Assembly: GCA_015657535.1 (NCBI GenBank)
Contig: JADHZB010001538.1
Coordinates: 1 to 33,540 of the forward strand
Direction: 5' to 3'
From: Nephromyces sp. MM_2019
Lineage: Eukaryota > Apicomplexa > Aconoidasida > Nephromycida
Length of the DNA stretch: 33,540 bases
Part shown: piece after piece, positions 12,741-24,704 of the stretch
How positions within the stretch are numbered: position 1 is the stretch's first letter
Layout: each line of letters starts with the position of its first letter
Program-made: the position numbers and the translations under genes
Notes under the pieces: generated by a model
What the model saw: the letters and a program-made list of their open reading frames with translations, nothing else
Told to the model about the DNA's origin: nothing
Databases searched by the model: none

Positions 12741-15700
12741 ATGATTTTTCATCAGAGTTTTGGGAAGCTGGTGCTTTATAATGATAGAAACAAAATCATA
12801 GCAGCCCATTCACACAGCCGCACAAACTCAAAAACACGCACATGCAAAAGCACGCACACGAAGAGCTACCAATAAACAGCAGCACATGCATAAAAACACG
12901 CATATAGGCAACAGCCCATACAAGCAAACAGCAGCCCATACGCACGTAGCAACAGACACGCCTGCACCAACTAACACACACACACCAACCCACACATGCA
13001 TTGATTTTTACCTGTGTTTTGATTACTAATCAGCTGTGACGAGCTTCTCATAGCTTTGATGCTGATGATAGCCCAATTGCTTGGATCGATTTTTTTTCAA
13101 GAGAAGCTTGATGGAAAAATGTTGGTAATTGGAACTTACTTAAAGAGAGAGTCGTGGGTACGACTGAAAATGCTGAGAAATAAGCTATATATCACTTCAG
13201 TTTATTAAAAACTATGATATGGCGCATGCGTAGAGTAGTATTTTCGGATTTTCCTAGCGATATGATACGATGTACATAAACCGCTTAATGACGATTTTTT
13301 CAGCTTAAAATTTTGATATTTTTGTCCCTCTCTTCACCTAATTTTTCCACCCTGAATTTACCCACTATTAGCACACACAGATTGTATACCACTTACATAC
13401 AGAGCATGCGTATTCATGCCTATTAAAGACTTGGGCGTATGAACCAGCGGATGCCTCTATGAAAAAGAGAAATTTAGCATTCGTTGGATACGTTATATTT
13501 CGTCATCCCGAAACTTCTTGCTCTAAAATGAAGGAAAGATGCGTAAGCTGCTTTTCCTACGGTAGAAAAAATGTCTTTGTTGGGGGGAATGTGTCCTTCT
13601 GTAGTTTTAGGAGTTTTTGAGCTTTTATATAGTGAACAATGGCGGCTACGTATAGGCTAATCAAAAAAAATGAAAAATTTGAACTCTTGATTTTCGAGCT
13701 TTTATTATCGTGTGTGTGTGTGGTTGTAAATATATATATATATGCATTTTTGTGTGGCTATATATATATGTGTATGTGCATTGCTTTAATACCCAATCTT
13801 GGGGGGTATAAAGCTTTCATAAATATAGCTAGAGTGAGTTTTTCTCTGGAAAAATAATGCAAGACAGCCCATTTTGTGTGTGAAATATTGGCACCTCCTT
13901 CATGGGCATGCACCCACATAAACCTTTTTTTTGCGAGATACCACAAATTTAGTGGAGAATGCTGTATATATGCAAAGTATTTTGCAAACGCGCGCATGGC
14001 AAATACGGATATATGTTCGAGGGTTTAGCTCTAGTTTGAGATGTATAAAATATCGCCAGAAAATTGAAGCTAGTATATCCATAAATATCATTCCTGATAA
14101 GAGCCTTATTATCGGATTTTTCATGGTTTTTTGGCGCAGAATCTTGTGTGTGTGTCTAATAAATTCAGTCACTGCTTTGATGAAAGGCGACTGTAACTAC
14201 ACCCGCGTAATTTCTTCGCTTTTTTAAAACTAATCGATTTTTCACACGTGCGAAATAGAGTGATATTGTCGTCTTTTCAGTTATCTTACCCTTTTTCTTG
14301 TTTTGTTTAATACCTTCATTTTGATAGTCTATACAAGAGAATTTATAACATATCTGCAATAAAAAAAAATCCAATACCCACCACAAAGACCTATGTACAA
14401 AATTGCCTAGTGTTGTGGTGAACTCCCATATTTGGCACACACACAGGCTTTTACACAAGTGAAACAGGCACCACCAAGCGATCACACGGTTTTTTTGAAT
14501 GATACCATGTCGTCGAACTTTCGTGGGTGTAGGTAGTTTATCTGCTTTATCCTGTTCTCTCTAGCCTTTTCAGAAATCGTAAGTTCGTCTGCCTCTCTCT
14601 AGGCTTGTGTGTGGATTTTGATGGGGGTAAAGTAGTTTTTTCGGAAGTCAGTTAGGTGGAGTGTATGCGTTGCAAATAGGAATAGGTTCTGAAAGTGAAG
14701 TAGAGTACTGTGTAGCAGACATCACCACAAAACAGTTTTGCTACATTTTTGGAGAGCTTGAGGGTGAAGGATTGGTCATCGTATACTGCCTTTTCACACA
14801 CTATGAGAGTAAGGGTAAAGCTCATCTTCACAGAGTGTGTCTATAGAATATATAGGCTATTTAGGGAGCTGGTAAGCCTTTCAGTAGAAAATCCCTACAC
14901 GATTACTAGCCATAACATCAATATCTTTCACTGGCTTGCTAAGCAAGTTTCTGCCAGAGTAGTCGGTATATATATTGCCGTATAATAAACTAGTTCTATC
15001 GTATGCTACCTGGAGCTAGCCTACTGAATCTCTCTAGATAACGTCAATGATGATATCATAGCACCCAACACGCCGCGTGGGACTCCCTCACTGCGCAAAA
15101 TTATTAGCTCATGGGGATGCAGCTCATTCAACAGGGTTAAACCTAGGCCCAAGAAGCGGGAAACTTAGGTCCTAAATACTTAGAGACCAAAGATTGGAAT
15201 TGGGTGTTAAGCAAACCCACTAGAAAGTCTAGAGTATACATTCTTCATACACAACAATTGTGTAAGAAATTGCTTTTAACATTTTTCCCAATATTGGTTT
15301 TGTTTCTTGGGTAGATTTATAGTCACTAGAAGTGCCTACACCAGTGCGAATTTAACTTCATGAGAGCACAAGAGACTATTTTTTTTTTGCCATTATACAC
15401 ATACCGCTAAAAGGTATGTTTTTTTCTGGCAAATATCTTAAGTACCTCCTTTTTTCCCTTATTTATGTTGGGGGTTTTATGGCGTTTTGTTAGCTTGAGC
15501 AACTGCTACTGAAGGGCGAGGGCACAATGGTGGGTGATGCTACATCGAGGAATGCAGAGTCACCTCAAAAGCTCTTTGAAATACAAACATTTATTGTATG
15601 CATATATCTAGGCAAACGGAAATGTAGAGCAACAGAGTTAGAGAGTAGAGTAAGAGAGTTAGGGAGTAGGGCAAGAGAGATAGAGACTACAGCAAGAGAG

Positions 15701-15965
15701 ATAGAGTGGGGCAAGAGGGTTAGAGAGTGAGTAAGAGAGTTAGAGAGTGGAGTAAGAGGGTTAGAGAGTGCAGTAAGAGAGTTAGAGAGTGGAGTAAGAG
15801 GGTTAGACAGTAGAACAAAATAACAGAGAATGTAGTAAGAGAGCTATAAACCAAAGCAACAGAACTAAACAGCACAGTAATAAAATTAAATTTTTAAAAA
15901 AGTAAAAATTCGCAAGATTTTCCCTGCTCAGCCTAGATTGCTAGGGAACGGAGCAATTATACAGT
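12741..15965. other. Spacer with no confident gene
   Basis: A CA-rich block (12800-13000) follows the mL40-like gene. AT-rich sequence and short open frames occupy 13000-15500. One plus-strand frame, about 14661-14846, reads like protein (VEYCVADITTKQFCYIFGEL) but has no recognisable family and no clear splice partners. The 21-nt minisatellite lies at the right end. Confidence 0.45.
15629..15813. repeat. 21-nt minisatellite (AGTTAGAGAGTGGAGTAAGAG units)
   Basis: Purine-rich tandem units of 21 nt with shorter variants of 19-20 nt. While the 21-nt phase holds, the plus-strand frame encodes a heptad such as ELESRVR, formally coiled-coil-like. A shortened unit around 15710-15730 breaks the frame at a TGA. 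I see no flanking gene that would own it. Confidence 0.8.
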
Positions 15966-16888
15966 TTACATACGCTCAGTGAGGCTCTCACCCCCATTCT
16001 CATCCTCTTCCAGGGAGGACATATATATTAGGCTTTCTTCTGTGTATGTTGCATACTTTATCTCGAGTTCTAGCAGAATAGGATGCACAAGATCTTGACC
16101 AAATTTTGTCGAAAAAACCACTAAAATGCTGGCAAATATCCCGAGAAACAAGTCACACAGGGATGCCCGTTTTCTTACAGTCGCCTAGTATGATGACATT
16201 TAAAAAAAAGAAAGCAAATACTAACAGCATATAGAATATCCTAATTTATCTGTGTAGAGCCTAATGCATTATTTTCTAGCAGCTGGGGTGCAAAATTTTT
16301 CTTCACGCAGTGGATTACCACTCATTGCACACAATAGCAGCATATTCCGGTTTGTTAATTTTATGCCTCCGGAATCTGCTGCTATTATGTGTGTGTATGT
16401 TGTACAGCTATCATGATTAAAGCACTAGTTTGCATTGCTATTATTAGTAAAGAGACACTAAGAAAAATTAAAATAGAGTTGCTATCCTAATAGAAACCCA
16501 CGCTCTTTTTCAAAAAGGACTAGACTTTTTTGCAGTAATAAGTAAGAGCTCTTATATATACTGGATATATATGCTTATTACTATTATTATTGTATACCTA
16601 CCTCAGAGTTTACTCATAACACTCTTATTTTTTATACATAAAAAGAGGCGAACATTTCCTAGCAAATTTCTAGGGAAAACATAAAAAAATCCTCATCCAA
16701 TCTCATATGTGTGTGCAGTAAAACTCGGATATATAAGGCAATATCAGCCGATCTTGGCAGTATACATAAATGTATTTTTTTGTTTATATAATATCTACTG
16801 CACTTACACATGTAACAAATATGTAGTAGTTGTCTTGACTTTCACTCTCTAGAATGTTATTGAGAAGCTCATCTGTGTGAGTGGCCTC
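15966..16888 (-). CDS. Unrecognised protein, last two exons, one hydrophobic helix
   Basis: Two exons are well delimited. 16888-16808 encodes 27 residues (EATHTDELLNNILESES...) and ends at a consensus GTAAGT donor. 16184-15966 follows a long T-rich tract and CTAG acceptor and encodes 72 residues ending ESLTERM-stop. They join phase 0 to phase 0. The final exon has a basic start (ATVRKRAS), a hydrophobic stretch (LFLGIFASILVVF, a likely membrane helix) and an acidic tail (SSLEEDENGG). The 5' exons were not found; they would lie near 17000 and would make the gene divergent from the plus-strand gene at 17120. A further hydrophobic open stretch near 16385-16440 (SLLIIAMQTSALIMIA) does not fit the phase. 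Function unknown. Confidence 0.5.
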
Positions 16889-17119
16889 CTTCAAAAAGAA
16901 CTATGTACTACACTTTTTAGCTTGCTCTGATTAAACAATGCTACGTGTAGCAACTAGGTACGCTAGTCATTCATTCTTCATATATCCACTCTGCCGCCGG
17001 TAACTAGCTGCAAGCAAGCTAGCTTGTTTTGAACAGATTTATCGTAGCACACCCTTTCATACGTAGTATTTCCTATATATTTCCAGGTTTGCTTAAATCA
17101 AAAAAAGAAGCATCCTATT

Positions 17120-19202
17120 ATGGGTGTGAAGAAGACTCTAGGCATAATGGGTACTAGACACCTTGTGGGACTACTTATCACCTTTATAGTGGTCGCTCTG
17201 AAAGAAGAGAGTTTGGTAAGCTAATTACTTGTGTGTGAAATTCTGGCATTTTTTTAGTGTATCTTTCATTTTTTTAGGCGATTATATAATGAAATTTTTG
17301 CACACACGTCATATCCGCGAAATTTTACTCCTCTTCCCCTTTGATTAACACTCCTACGCTGGAATTTTCGCTTGAAAAAGCCCTTTTCACTTCTTTTCTT
17401 AGGCTGGTAAGGCTTCTGGTGGCTTCACTTTAGCACAAGATATCCCTTTTAAAACCGAGCACATGATGGTGAGTATATATGACTGATGGAAATCCCATCA
17501 TGCTGCTGTTCATTCGCAGAAGGATTTGTGTGAAGTTATAGAAATGAACTAATGTGTGGCACAGAATGAGCAGAAACGCATATACCTGCAAGCTTGATAG
17601 CAAAATCATGGCGTGTGCATGCACTGTGTGTGTATGTGAGAGAGATTGTCTGATTCGAGTATGAGGTTGGATTTTACATGGATAAATATGGCTTAATGTG
17701 TGTGAGAGAGAGATTACTCCCTTCAATTACGCACTTATCATCTCAACTCAAATTCTGACTTTAGAGTATTAAACTGTAAAGCTTGAAATCGAGTATTTAT
17801 GAAAAATCTTGATTTATCGCATGCATTTCTGCCAAGCTCCTCTTTCTTAGTAGTCGCATGGAAAAACGCAGTGTAAATGCGAATTGATATACAAGTGCTT
17901 GAAGAGTTAGAGTTATCCGTGTGTGTGTAAGCAAGGTTTTTTTCGTGAAAATTTATCGAAAGCATGGTAGCTTTAGGCCCAAGTAGTGCTACGGATTGCC
18001 GGCAGATATATATAGTAGAATTTGGCGGATTTTTGAAAAACAAAAATTCCAGCAGCTCAGCTACTTTGCGTCAAAATCAAGGCAGATAACATTAGCAAAG
18101 CATAAAATAACACACAGCCCTTGGTATGAAATACATGTATATTCCTAAAACAAAAACACCAAGACAGGCTTCTTGTGTACTTACTCTACATCAATTGGCA
18201 TAGGTGCGTCATAGACTCATATGAAGCTAAGATGCAAGGTTTATACCCCACAAGCTATATATGTTCCTTAGGGAACTATTCTACAGTTTTAATATCAAAA
18301 TATATCAGAGATAAATACAAGGAGGTACCACACTATAGCATACCAGGAAATTGAATATACTGAAAACCCACACACATAACGTGACTGTGTGTGCAACTCA
18401 GTGGTCTTTATCTTCCTCAAGGAAGCGGTTATATTAGCAAAAAACTCTCTAAAAAAAAATTTTTTATTTGCAGCTTAGCTTACAGCAGGAAACACACGGG
18501 AGGTTTCTCTCAGCTGCACAGCCACGTATTTTGTCTTCAAGCAAGGAGGCAGGTAAACGCTACACTCATCCAAGCTATTGGTATTAAGGAAAGGTGGTAA
18601 ATTTAGATTACCCTTATATATAGAGCTACTTCCTACCTGCGAGTTTTTCGCGCTAATCACCTGCATTCTTCCTCTCGCACTGCTTTAGTGGGAGGGTGCA
18701 TTCTTTGCTTGGGCGTTTACTTGCACTGGAGGAAACGAAAAAGGGTAAGCTCCTGGCATAGCAGTTATAAGAGAGTGATCTGTGTGCTGGAGTGGTATAG
18801 CAAACAGAAACACAAAAACATGCAAGTACACCCCAAAGGCACATACAAATAAAATGAGAGAATGGGCTTTCCATGTGCTTGGTTGCGCGGTATCGCAAAA
18901 CACAAACAAGCCAATAAATACAACTAAATGCACACATACATCAAATAAGAGAATTAATTTTTCATGCTCTTCCTCGTACGACTTTTCCAGATTCCAGTTC
19001 AACATACAAAAAGTCTGCAATCACACTCTTTTTATGAGAATATGAAAAAGCCTGAAAAATGGAGTTTCAATGAGTAAAGTCTCTACGCAGGGATAAGTGC
19101 AAAGCTAAACATGGGAAAGCATACAATGAAGTAGTAGCAAATGACTATAAGCAGCATCAAAAAAAATGCCAATTTCTATACACTAGGAAATATGCTCTGT
19201 AA
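17120..19202 (+). CDS. Small signal-bearing membrane protein, unrecognised (five exons, ~133 aa)
   Basis: Exons 17120-17215, 17403-17468, 18474-18552, 18689-18744 and probably 19098-19202 join in frame. The first four use clean signals (donors GTAAGC, GTGAGT, GTAAAC, GTAAGC; acceptors TCTTAG, TTGCAG, CTTTAG). Residues 1-30 look like a signal sequence or anchor (HLVGLLITFIVVAL). Exon 4 encodes a second hydrophobic segment, VGGCILCLGVYLHW, followed at once by RKRKR, as at the cytosolic end of a membrane helix. The last exon gives a basic tail (KAYNEVVANDYKQHQ) ending at TAA. Its acceptor is the weak point: an upstream CTACGCAG eight bases away is stronger but out of phase. No family recognised; a type I membrane protein is the simplest reading. 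Confidence 0.5.
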
Positions 19203-19344
19203 AGAATACACAGATACTTGCCTAGCTGATAACGCTATACTAAAGCATCTCTGGGAAATTAACGATCAGCAATTAGCTCATTTAGCGCGCAAAAAGATGG
19301 ATATATTAGGGGGATGCTATCGAGACAAGAAAATAAATTTTGCA

Positions 19345-19358
19345 GATGTACGTACACC
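19345..19358. repeat. Near-palindrome copy (19.3 kb)
   Basis: GATGTACGTACACC, between the small membrane-protein gene and the SIL1-like exon. It overlaps a 94-codon open frame that may therefore be non-coding. Confidence 0.75.
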
Positions 19359-19873
19359 CAAGTTTCAGCTTCAAGATGGAGTAGAAAAAGAACTTGTGCT
19401 GCATATTTTTTTTTCAAAGCAGTAAAACTCAACCAAATGGTGAAAAAAACGTTAATAAAGTAATCTGCAAATTCTAAGAAGAATTTAAATAATCAAAAAC
19501 GATAAAACATAACGTATGAAGATAAAACCCACCCATAATCAGCAAAAAATCTCCCAAAAAAAATCGAAAGAACTCAAGCAAATCACTCAAAATGGCATTC
19601 TCAATGCGAAATATGCTCAATTCCACTCTGAATATTCAGCCTTCAGCTGCCTCTACAATTCTGCTCGAACACACAGCCGTCCTTAAACTATTAGTTCTCA
19701 GAATTCCCCCCTATTTACCGTGAAAAACGGCTCTCCTCTGCCTTTACGCTGGAAATTGCATCTAAATCATTTTCAGGGCGATGATGATTATTATTATTCT
19801 TCTTCTCGAAAACTCTTCAAGTTATCTTCAATTTGTTGCACTCTAAAAGAGATCCAAAAAAGAGATAAGCTTA

Positions 19874-20296
19874 ATGCATCCTTTACCCTCAGACCTAGAG
19901 GCTATAGAATACTCCCCATGTGAAATTCCAATCGCTTTTGAGGCATCAAACTGCACTACATCCTCAGAAGCTTCGGATTTGCCATTGAAGATGGCGTTGT
20001 ACTGCGAGACATACAACAAGAGAGACATGCTTTTGCTGCTCATTAAGCACTTACACAGCGAACTACAGACTATGAGAGAGGCATCAGGCTCTAACGGACA
20101 GTTTCCAGGTGGAATTCAAGAGCCTCTTCCCTACAGCATTACTGCCAGGGCAGAAATTATCGAGGCTGTGTGCCATCAAAACCAAGAAAACGTCGATATA
20201 CTGACAAACCTTTTGAAGATACTGGATAATGACGGAGAAGTTACCCCTGCCATCGAAGAATTAGAGGAACTTGCTCGGGAGCTAGACGTTGTGTAA
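19874..20296 (+). CDS. SIL1/Fes1-like Hsp70 nucleotide-exchange factor, N-terminal part (partial model)
   Basis: A 140-codon open frame with good protein character. HPLPSDLEAIEYSPCEIP resembles the 'FHPT.eW..l.PGq.vP' block of the ER exchange factor SIL1. The segment EIIEAVCHQNQENVDILTNL then IEELEELARELD lies where SIL1/Fes1 have the helices before their first armadillo repeat ('ALeeLe.lve.lDna'). In that family the protein binds the Hsp70 (BiP in the ER) nucleotide domain and releases ADP. The frame stops at TAA (20294-20296), but the bases GT|GTAAGA there make a strong donor, so the ORF end may really be a splice site with armadillo exons downstream. No such exon is convincing; a candidate around 20343-20390 ends at GTGAGG. 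An upstream signal-peptide exon is expected but not identified. Start codon uncertain. Confidence 0.4.
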   Translation: MHPLPSDLEAIEYSPCEIPIAFEASNCTTSSEASDLPLKMALYCETYNKRDMLLLLIKHLHSELQTMREASGSNGQFPGGIQEPLPYSITARAEIIEAVCHQNQENVDILTNLLKILDNDGEVTPAIEELEELARELDVV

Positions 20297-21690
20297 GACC
20301 GTCAGCTCGTCTGCTGGCTTATATGCTTCGATTGGTAAAAAGTGGTTTCCAGGGGGTTTGTTTGATGCTTTTACTACCCATGCCAAAAAGTGAGGAAAAA
20401 ACTCTCTTTTAATACGCATTTTGAAGAACTTATAACTACTTATAATAGCTATCTTAATAAGTACAAGCCGTACACACATTTCCTATAAAGGCAACCTAGG
20501 GTGTTTTGGGCTCAGGCTTTTTCTAGATGTGGTGAGTCTAGCCATACACCTCCAGAAAACTAAAATGGGGAAGAAGAGGGAGAGATTTCTGTCGTTAAAA
20601 TCGCGTGTGTGTGTGTGTAATACATGTATGCTTGCTGAAGAGTTAGAGGATAGAGTAGTGGTTCATGTGAGATGTGAACTTGTGAGCTTCCAAAAGACTG
20701 CTAAATACGGGAGTTGCATAGAGAAGCAGCGTTAAGTGAAGCAAATCAGCTCAAAATCGTCTTGGAATTACTTGGAAAGCTTTGATAATTCTCAAGGATG
20801 GCAGGAAAGTTCAGACAACACATGCGTAAGGAAGTAGACGTTTTAAAAGTTTTAGCTCTTTTTTAAAGAGTTTCATCACTTCTTCTCTGCGAAAAAGCGT
20901 TTTTTAGCTCTTCTTCTTCTTCGTATTAGTAATAGTAGTAGTAGTATAGCTATCTTTAAACTATTGCTTTTATCCTAAAAGATAATGAAAAGGATGAGAA
21001 TTAGGATCCTCATCCTGATGAAAAACTCAACGCTGAAGATGATTTAAAACTGCAGCAAGAAGCGCGATGAGAAGCTTCTACTATGCGTCACTCTTCAACT
21101 CCACACAGCAAGGTTTCACTTGTTAAGATAAAAATACAAAATTTTGCTGAACAAGTTATTCGCCAAAAAAATTTCATCTAGAATCCCTCGAGCAGATTAT
21201 ATACAATCACCCCGAAAGCAAACGTCGCGAATGACGAGCTGAAATATCCCCCATAAAATCGATTAGCATTTCGCTGCATATAGATCAGCAAAGGATACAA
21301 AATTCTCCATAGTTGAGGAAGGGGGATATAGATACATATATAAGCAGGTATGGCGATAATCTCTGGAGAGCTTCGCACCCAACACACGAATTCTTTCAAG
21401 ACTAGGTCAAATCTCTAGCAGAGACATTCTCTACGTCATCTTTAAGATGGTAACTAATGTAGGCAGGATTCAGAAACAATCATGTAACAATGATTGGTAC
21501 ACACACGATTAAGGGAAACACACCAAAAAGCACATAAAAACACGAACATAGAGTAACACACAGATACATACATATTGACGCACACAATCGCACATAAGTA
21601 CAGGCATACACATACACGCACACACATACACTCGCACACTCACACAGATACACACACACACACACACACTCATGCCTTTGCCTCCTATTC
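20297..21690. other. Spacer, possible cryptic exons
   Basis: Contains several short open stretches on the plus strand, including one reading LSEANQLKIVLELLGKL before a stop near 20795 that could be a terminal exon of the SIL1-like gene. On the minus strand, 21278-21178 reads RNANRFYGGYFSSSFATFAF to a stop after an ATGCAG acceptor. None can be joined confidently. CA repeats fill 21500-21670. Confidence 0.35.
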
Positions 21691-21707
21691 TTATACTAGT
21701 CTTCTTA

Positions 21708-24665
21708 TCACCATTTCATCCTCGAAAGATTGAATTGAGTTATCGGATCCAAGTCTTGTTTTACCTTTAACTCTTGAAGATTCATCTCCGGCCTTAAGAT
21801 GCTCTGCAAAGGCAGAGTTGAGATTTGCATGAAGTTGATAGAGAGCAGATCTTTATAAATAATAGTCGCACACAAATGGCATGCAGGAACACACAAGGGC
21901 AGTATCTGCTGCGATAACACTCCGGAAGGACTCACACACATGATCTGCAGGAGAACATACCAGCATCTTACCTGCTTTATTAACACACCGGAAAGTCACG
22001 CACAAGCTACAGATAGAGCACTAGCATCCACACACAGAATAGACAGTCGCATGCAAGTCACACAAAGAGCGCCCAAATCCACACACTACAAACTCACACA
22101 CAAATTAGACACAAAGAACCCACATCCACACACTACAAACTCACACAGGATACGCAAATCAGCACACACACACACATTTAAAGCATAGGGAACGCACCGC
22201 GAAGCTCTCTGAGGGTAGCCTATGCTCTGGCGTATTATGTGACTTTCTGATGTGTCTACCAGCAGCGTCAATGTGCTGGCCTTTCGAATTCACCAGGTTA
22301 ACTGTGTGTGTGGATATTGAATCTTCCATCGGCGAGTCTTCAGTAGAGGGTAGATGAAGCTGACCACTGCAGAGGAAATGCAGTGAAGCAGGCAATGTAA
22401 AAAGCAACTTAGGAGCACACACACACACGCTTGGAAGTTCATAAAAATAGAAGCTTCAAATTAAAATCAAGCTACACAGTTGAAAATGTTAGCACGCAAA
22501 TTTAAACACACACACACACATACATTTAAACCTATACACACATCATGATGTTACCAATTCCATATCTTCACCGGCATTTTCGTTGATCCACCTGCTGTGC
22601 CTTGCTTTTCCATTTCGTCTAATGTTTCTTCTCCCGAAATTAAATGCCCAAATACAACCTCGAGAGTTTTATAGAAGATGAGGGAGTGATATTCCACAAA
22701 CATACACACACGGATAATAGGGGAAATATACGATACATGCACACACGCACAGGATTATCTGTAGCTCAAGCAAGCAAGAAATCAATAAAGTTCAGGCTCA
22801 ATTATAACACGGACGAAATCTACTCATTAGAAAAATAATGTGGAAAGCAAAGCAATGTGTGTGAGTTCGCACACACTTGATGCCCACACATGTGATACAC
22901 ACACGTGTGACGCATACACACACATTTGATGCTCATAAAGAACCATACAACGATCACATGGATTATTCTGAAACATTTGACCCTCACACACACGTATATG
23001 ACTCTCACACATTCATATGTGACCTTCGTTTATATCATGCTCACACACACATGGCCCTCATGCACATACGACCTTCATATACACACATGACCCTCATACA
23101 CATGCATAACCTCCCCCACAAATGTAACCCTGGCACACACGACTAATGCTTGCCTATATTGAATATACTCATACATACCCAATATTTCCCCAAATATTAA
23201 AAAAATCTACACACACACAGAAACCTCTGAGTTTACCTGCTTCCCATCGAGCCACTCACAGGGGACGAAGGTGATGAAGAATTGACTGTTGTTGGTATCC
23301 TTCAACTTAGTGGAAGCCATCGATAATACACCTACACAGAAAACCTCCAAAAAATAGAATTTCGCACACACTGCAGTTATTCATTTGAACCTCTTCATAC
23401 ATACGAAGATTCGCAAAAAACTCCGCAAAAAATGAGTGTACATACACTCACAGACGTTTAGGAATGCAAGAATACGAGCTTTTCTTAGTGTTACACACAC
23501 CTTAGCAGAAAATATAAAAAGAGAGAGCTCGCACACACATATTAAGAGTGAAAAACCCACGGGAATCCATCCACACACACAAATTATAAGCTCTGCAGTA
23601 CCTTTTCTGCTATGCTTATATAAGAAATTTTCATTTTTGAAGTACTGCCCATATATCGATTCTCCCCCATATCCAGTTCCTTTGTTAAAATCCCCTCCTT
23701 GGCACATCTGAATGAAAGAAAACACACACTGGGATTAGAAGCGTTGTACATACACACAAAAAAAGAACAAGTACTGAAAAAAAGTCACACACAACGAGAA
23801 AAGCATCAAAGATCACACACTGAATAGACGAGTTAAATAGCACACACGCAAGGAACACGCAATTGAAACAAGATGCAAATAATGGAAATAAATGTTTAAA
23901 ACCAAACACACACCGAGCAAAAGAGAAACGCCCATAAGAAGCGTACACAGACACACATTGAGTGCAAGAGAAACGCCCACAAAGGCATACAAACACGATT
24001 ACAAGCTTACAAAGCCTGGAATGATTCTGTGGAAGGGAGCATTCTTATACCAACGAGGACGCAGATAATAGCCCAGGCCAGTCTCACCTAGTCAAAAATC
24101 AAGAGAATGATGAGTTAATGCACTAGTGAGAACATGACAATGAGGCTGCAACACACAAAGACACACAGACATCTCGCTACAATACACACATGCCTGGCTA
24201 CAATATAGAAACACATACACATATCTGGTTACAGCACACATACACACACACATAGTTGGCTACAATATACATAAAGTATGCAAGAACTTACCGGTGCAAA
24301 GGCAGCGGAAATTCTCAGCTGTGATAGGAAGGTGATCGCTAAACAACTGAAGACATAAACACACACTAGAATCGCCATCACAAGAAGAATGATACACACA
24401 AACACCATTCATATATCAACAAAAAGCCAACACACACACACACATCATTCGTGTATCTACACAAAGCCAATAAGTACACACATACACATCATCGATAAAT
24501 CTACACACACACATATGTATGCACGCACATTACTCGTCTGCTTGTTTAAGTTACCTCAAATACTAATCGCCCAGCATTGCGTCCTGCGATTTCAACGTCT
24601 AAGAAGACTTGAGGAAGAAGCTTGTCTACTATTCCCATCACTGCTATAGGAAGAGCTCTTGACAT
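21708..24665 (-). CDS. Cyclophilin-type peptidyl-prolyl cis-trans isomerase (seven exons plus an ambiguous terminal exon)
   Basis: Exons 24665-24555, 24346-24292, 24087-24011, 23707-23602, 23331-23237, 22658-22555 and 22366-22198 join in perfect phase. The domain runs from [19 protein letters not shown] through [31 protein letters not shown] and CEWLDGK to KIWNCGQL (the usual cyclophilin end). Active-site equivalents are present: Arg76, Phe81, Met82, Gln84, Phe135 and Trp143 (CypA R55, F60, M61, Q63, F113, W121). The CypA H126 position is Gln148. An insertion before FHR ([12 protein letters not shown]) gives a divergent-loop type. After CGQL a polar extension of more than 50 residues follows. 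The terminal exon starts at 21803, but two frames are open, stopping at 21708 or 21691. The start could also be Met10 at 24638. The enzyme isomerises X-Pro bonds; no targeting signal is obvious. Confidence 0.92.
22680..23230 (-). other. Cyclophilin intron 5 with degenerate CACACATATGACCCTC repeats
   Basis: The 578-nt intron between the fifth and sixth coding exons is filled with loosely repeated ACATGACCCTCATACACAC-like units (about 20-27 bp apart, clearest at 22880-23130). On the transcribed sense strand it is TG-rich. No exon is seen in it. Confidence 0.6.
23433..23450. repeat. Near-palindrome copy (cyclophilin intron 4)
   Basis: TGAGTGTACATACACTCA has perfect 8-bp arms around CA, so the flanks differ from the other copies but remain complementary. 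Compensated flanks suggest the symmetry itself is maintained. Confidence 0.85.
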
Positions 24666-24704
24666 ACACTCACACCCACACACACACACAAAAGGAATGC
24701 ACCT

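Noticed and set aside
19141..19425. 94-codon plus-strand frame starting at a good ATG
   Set aside because: Reads fairly protein-like but overlaps the last exon of the membrane-protein gene in another frame and contains a copy of the near-palindrome that elsewhere is intronic; no family recognised.
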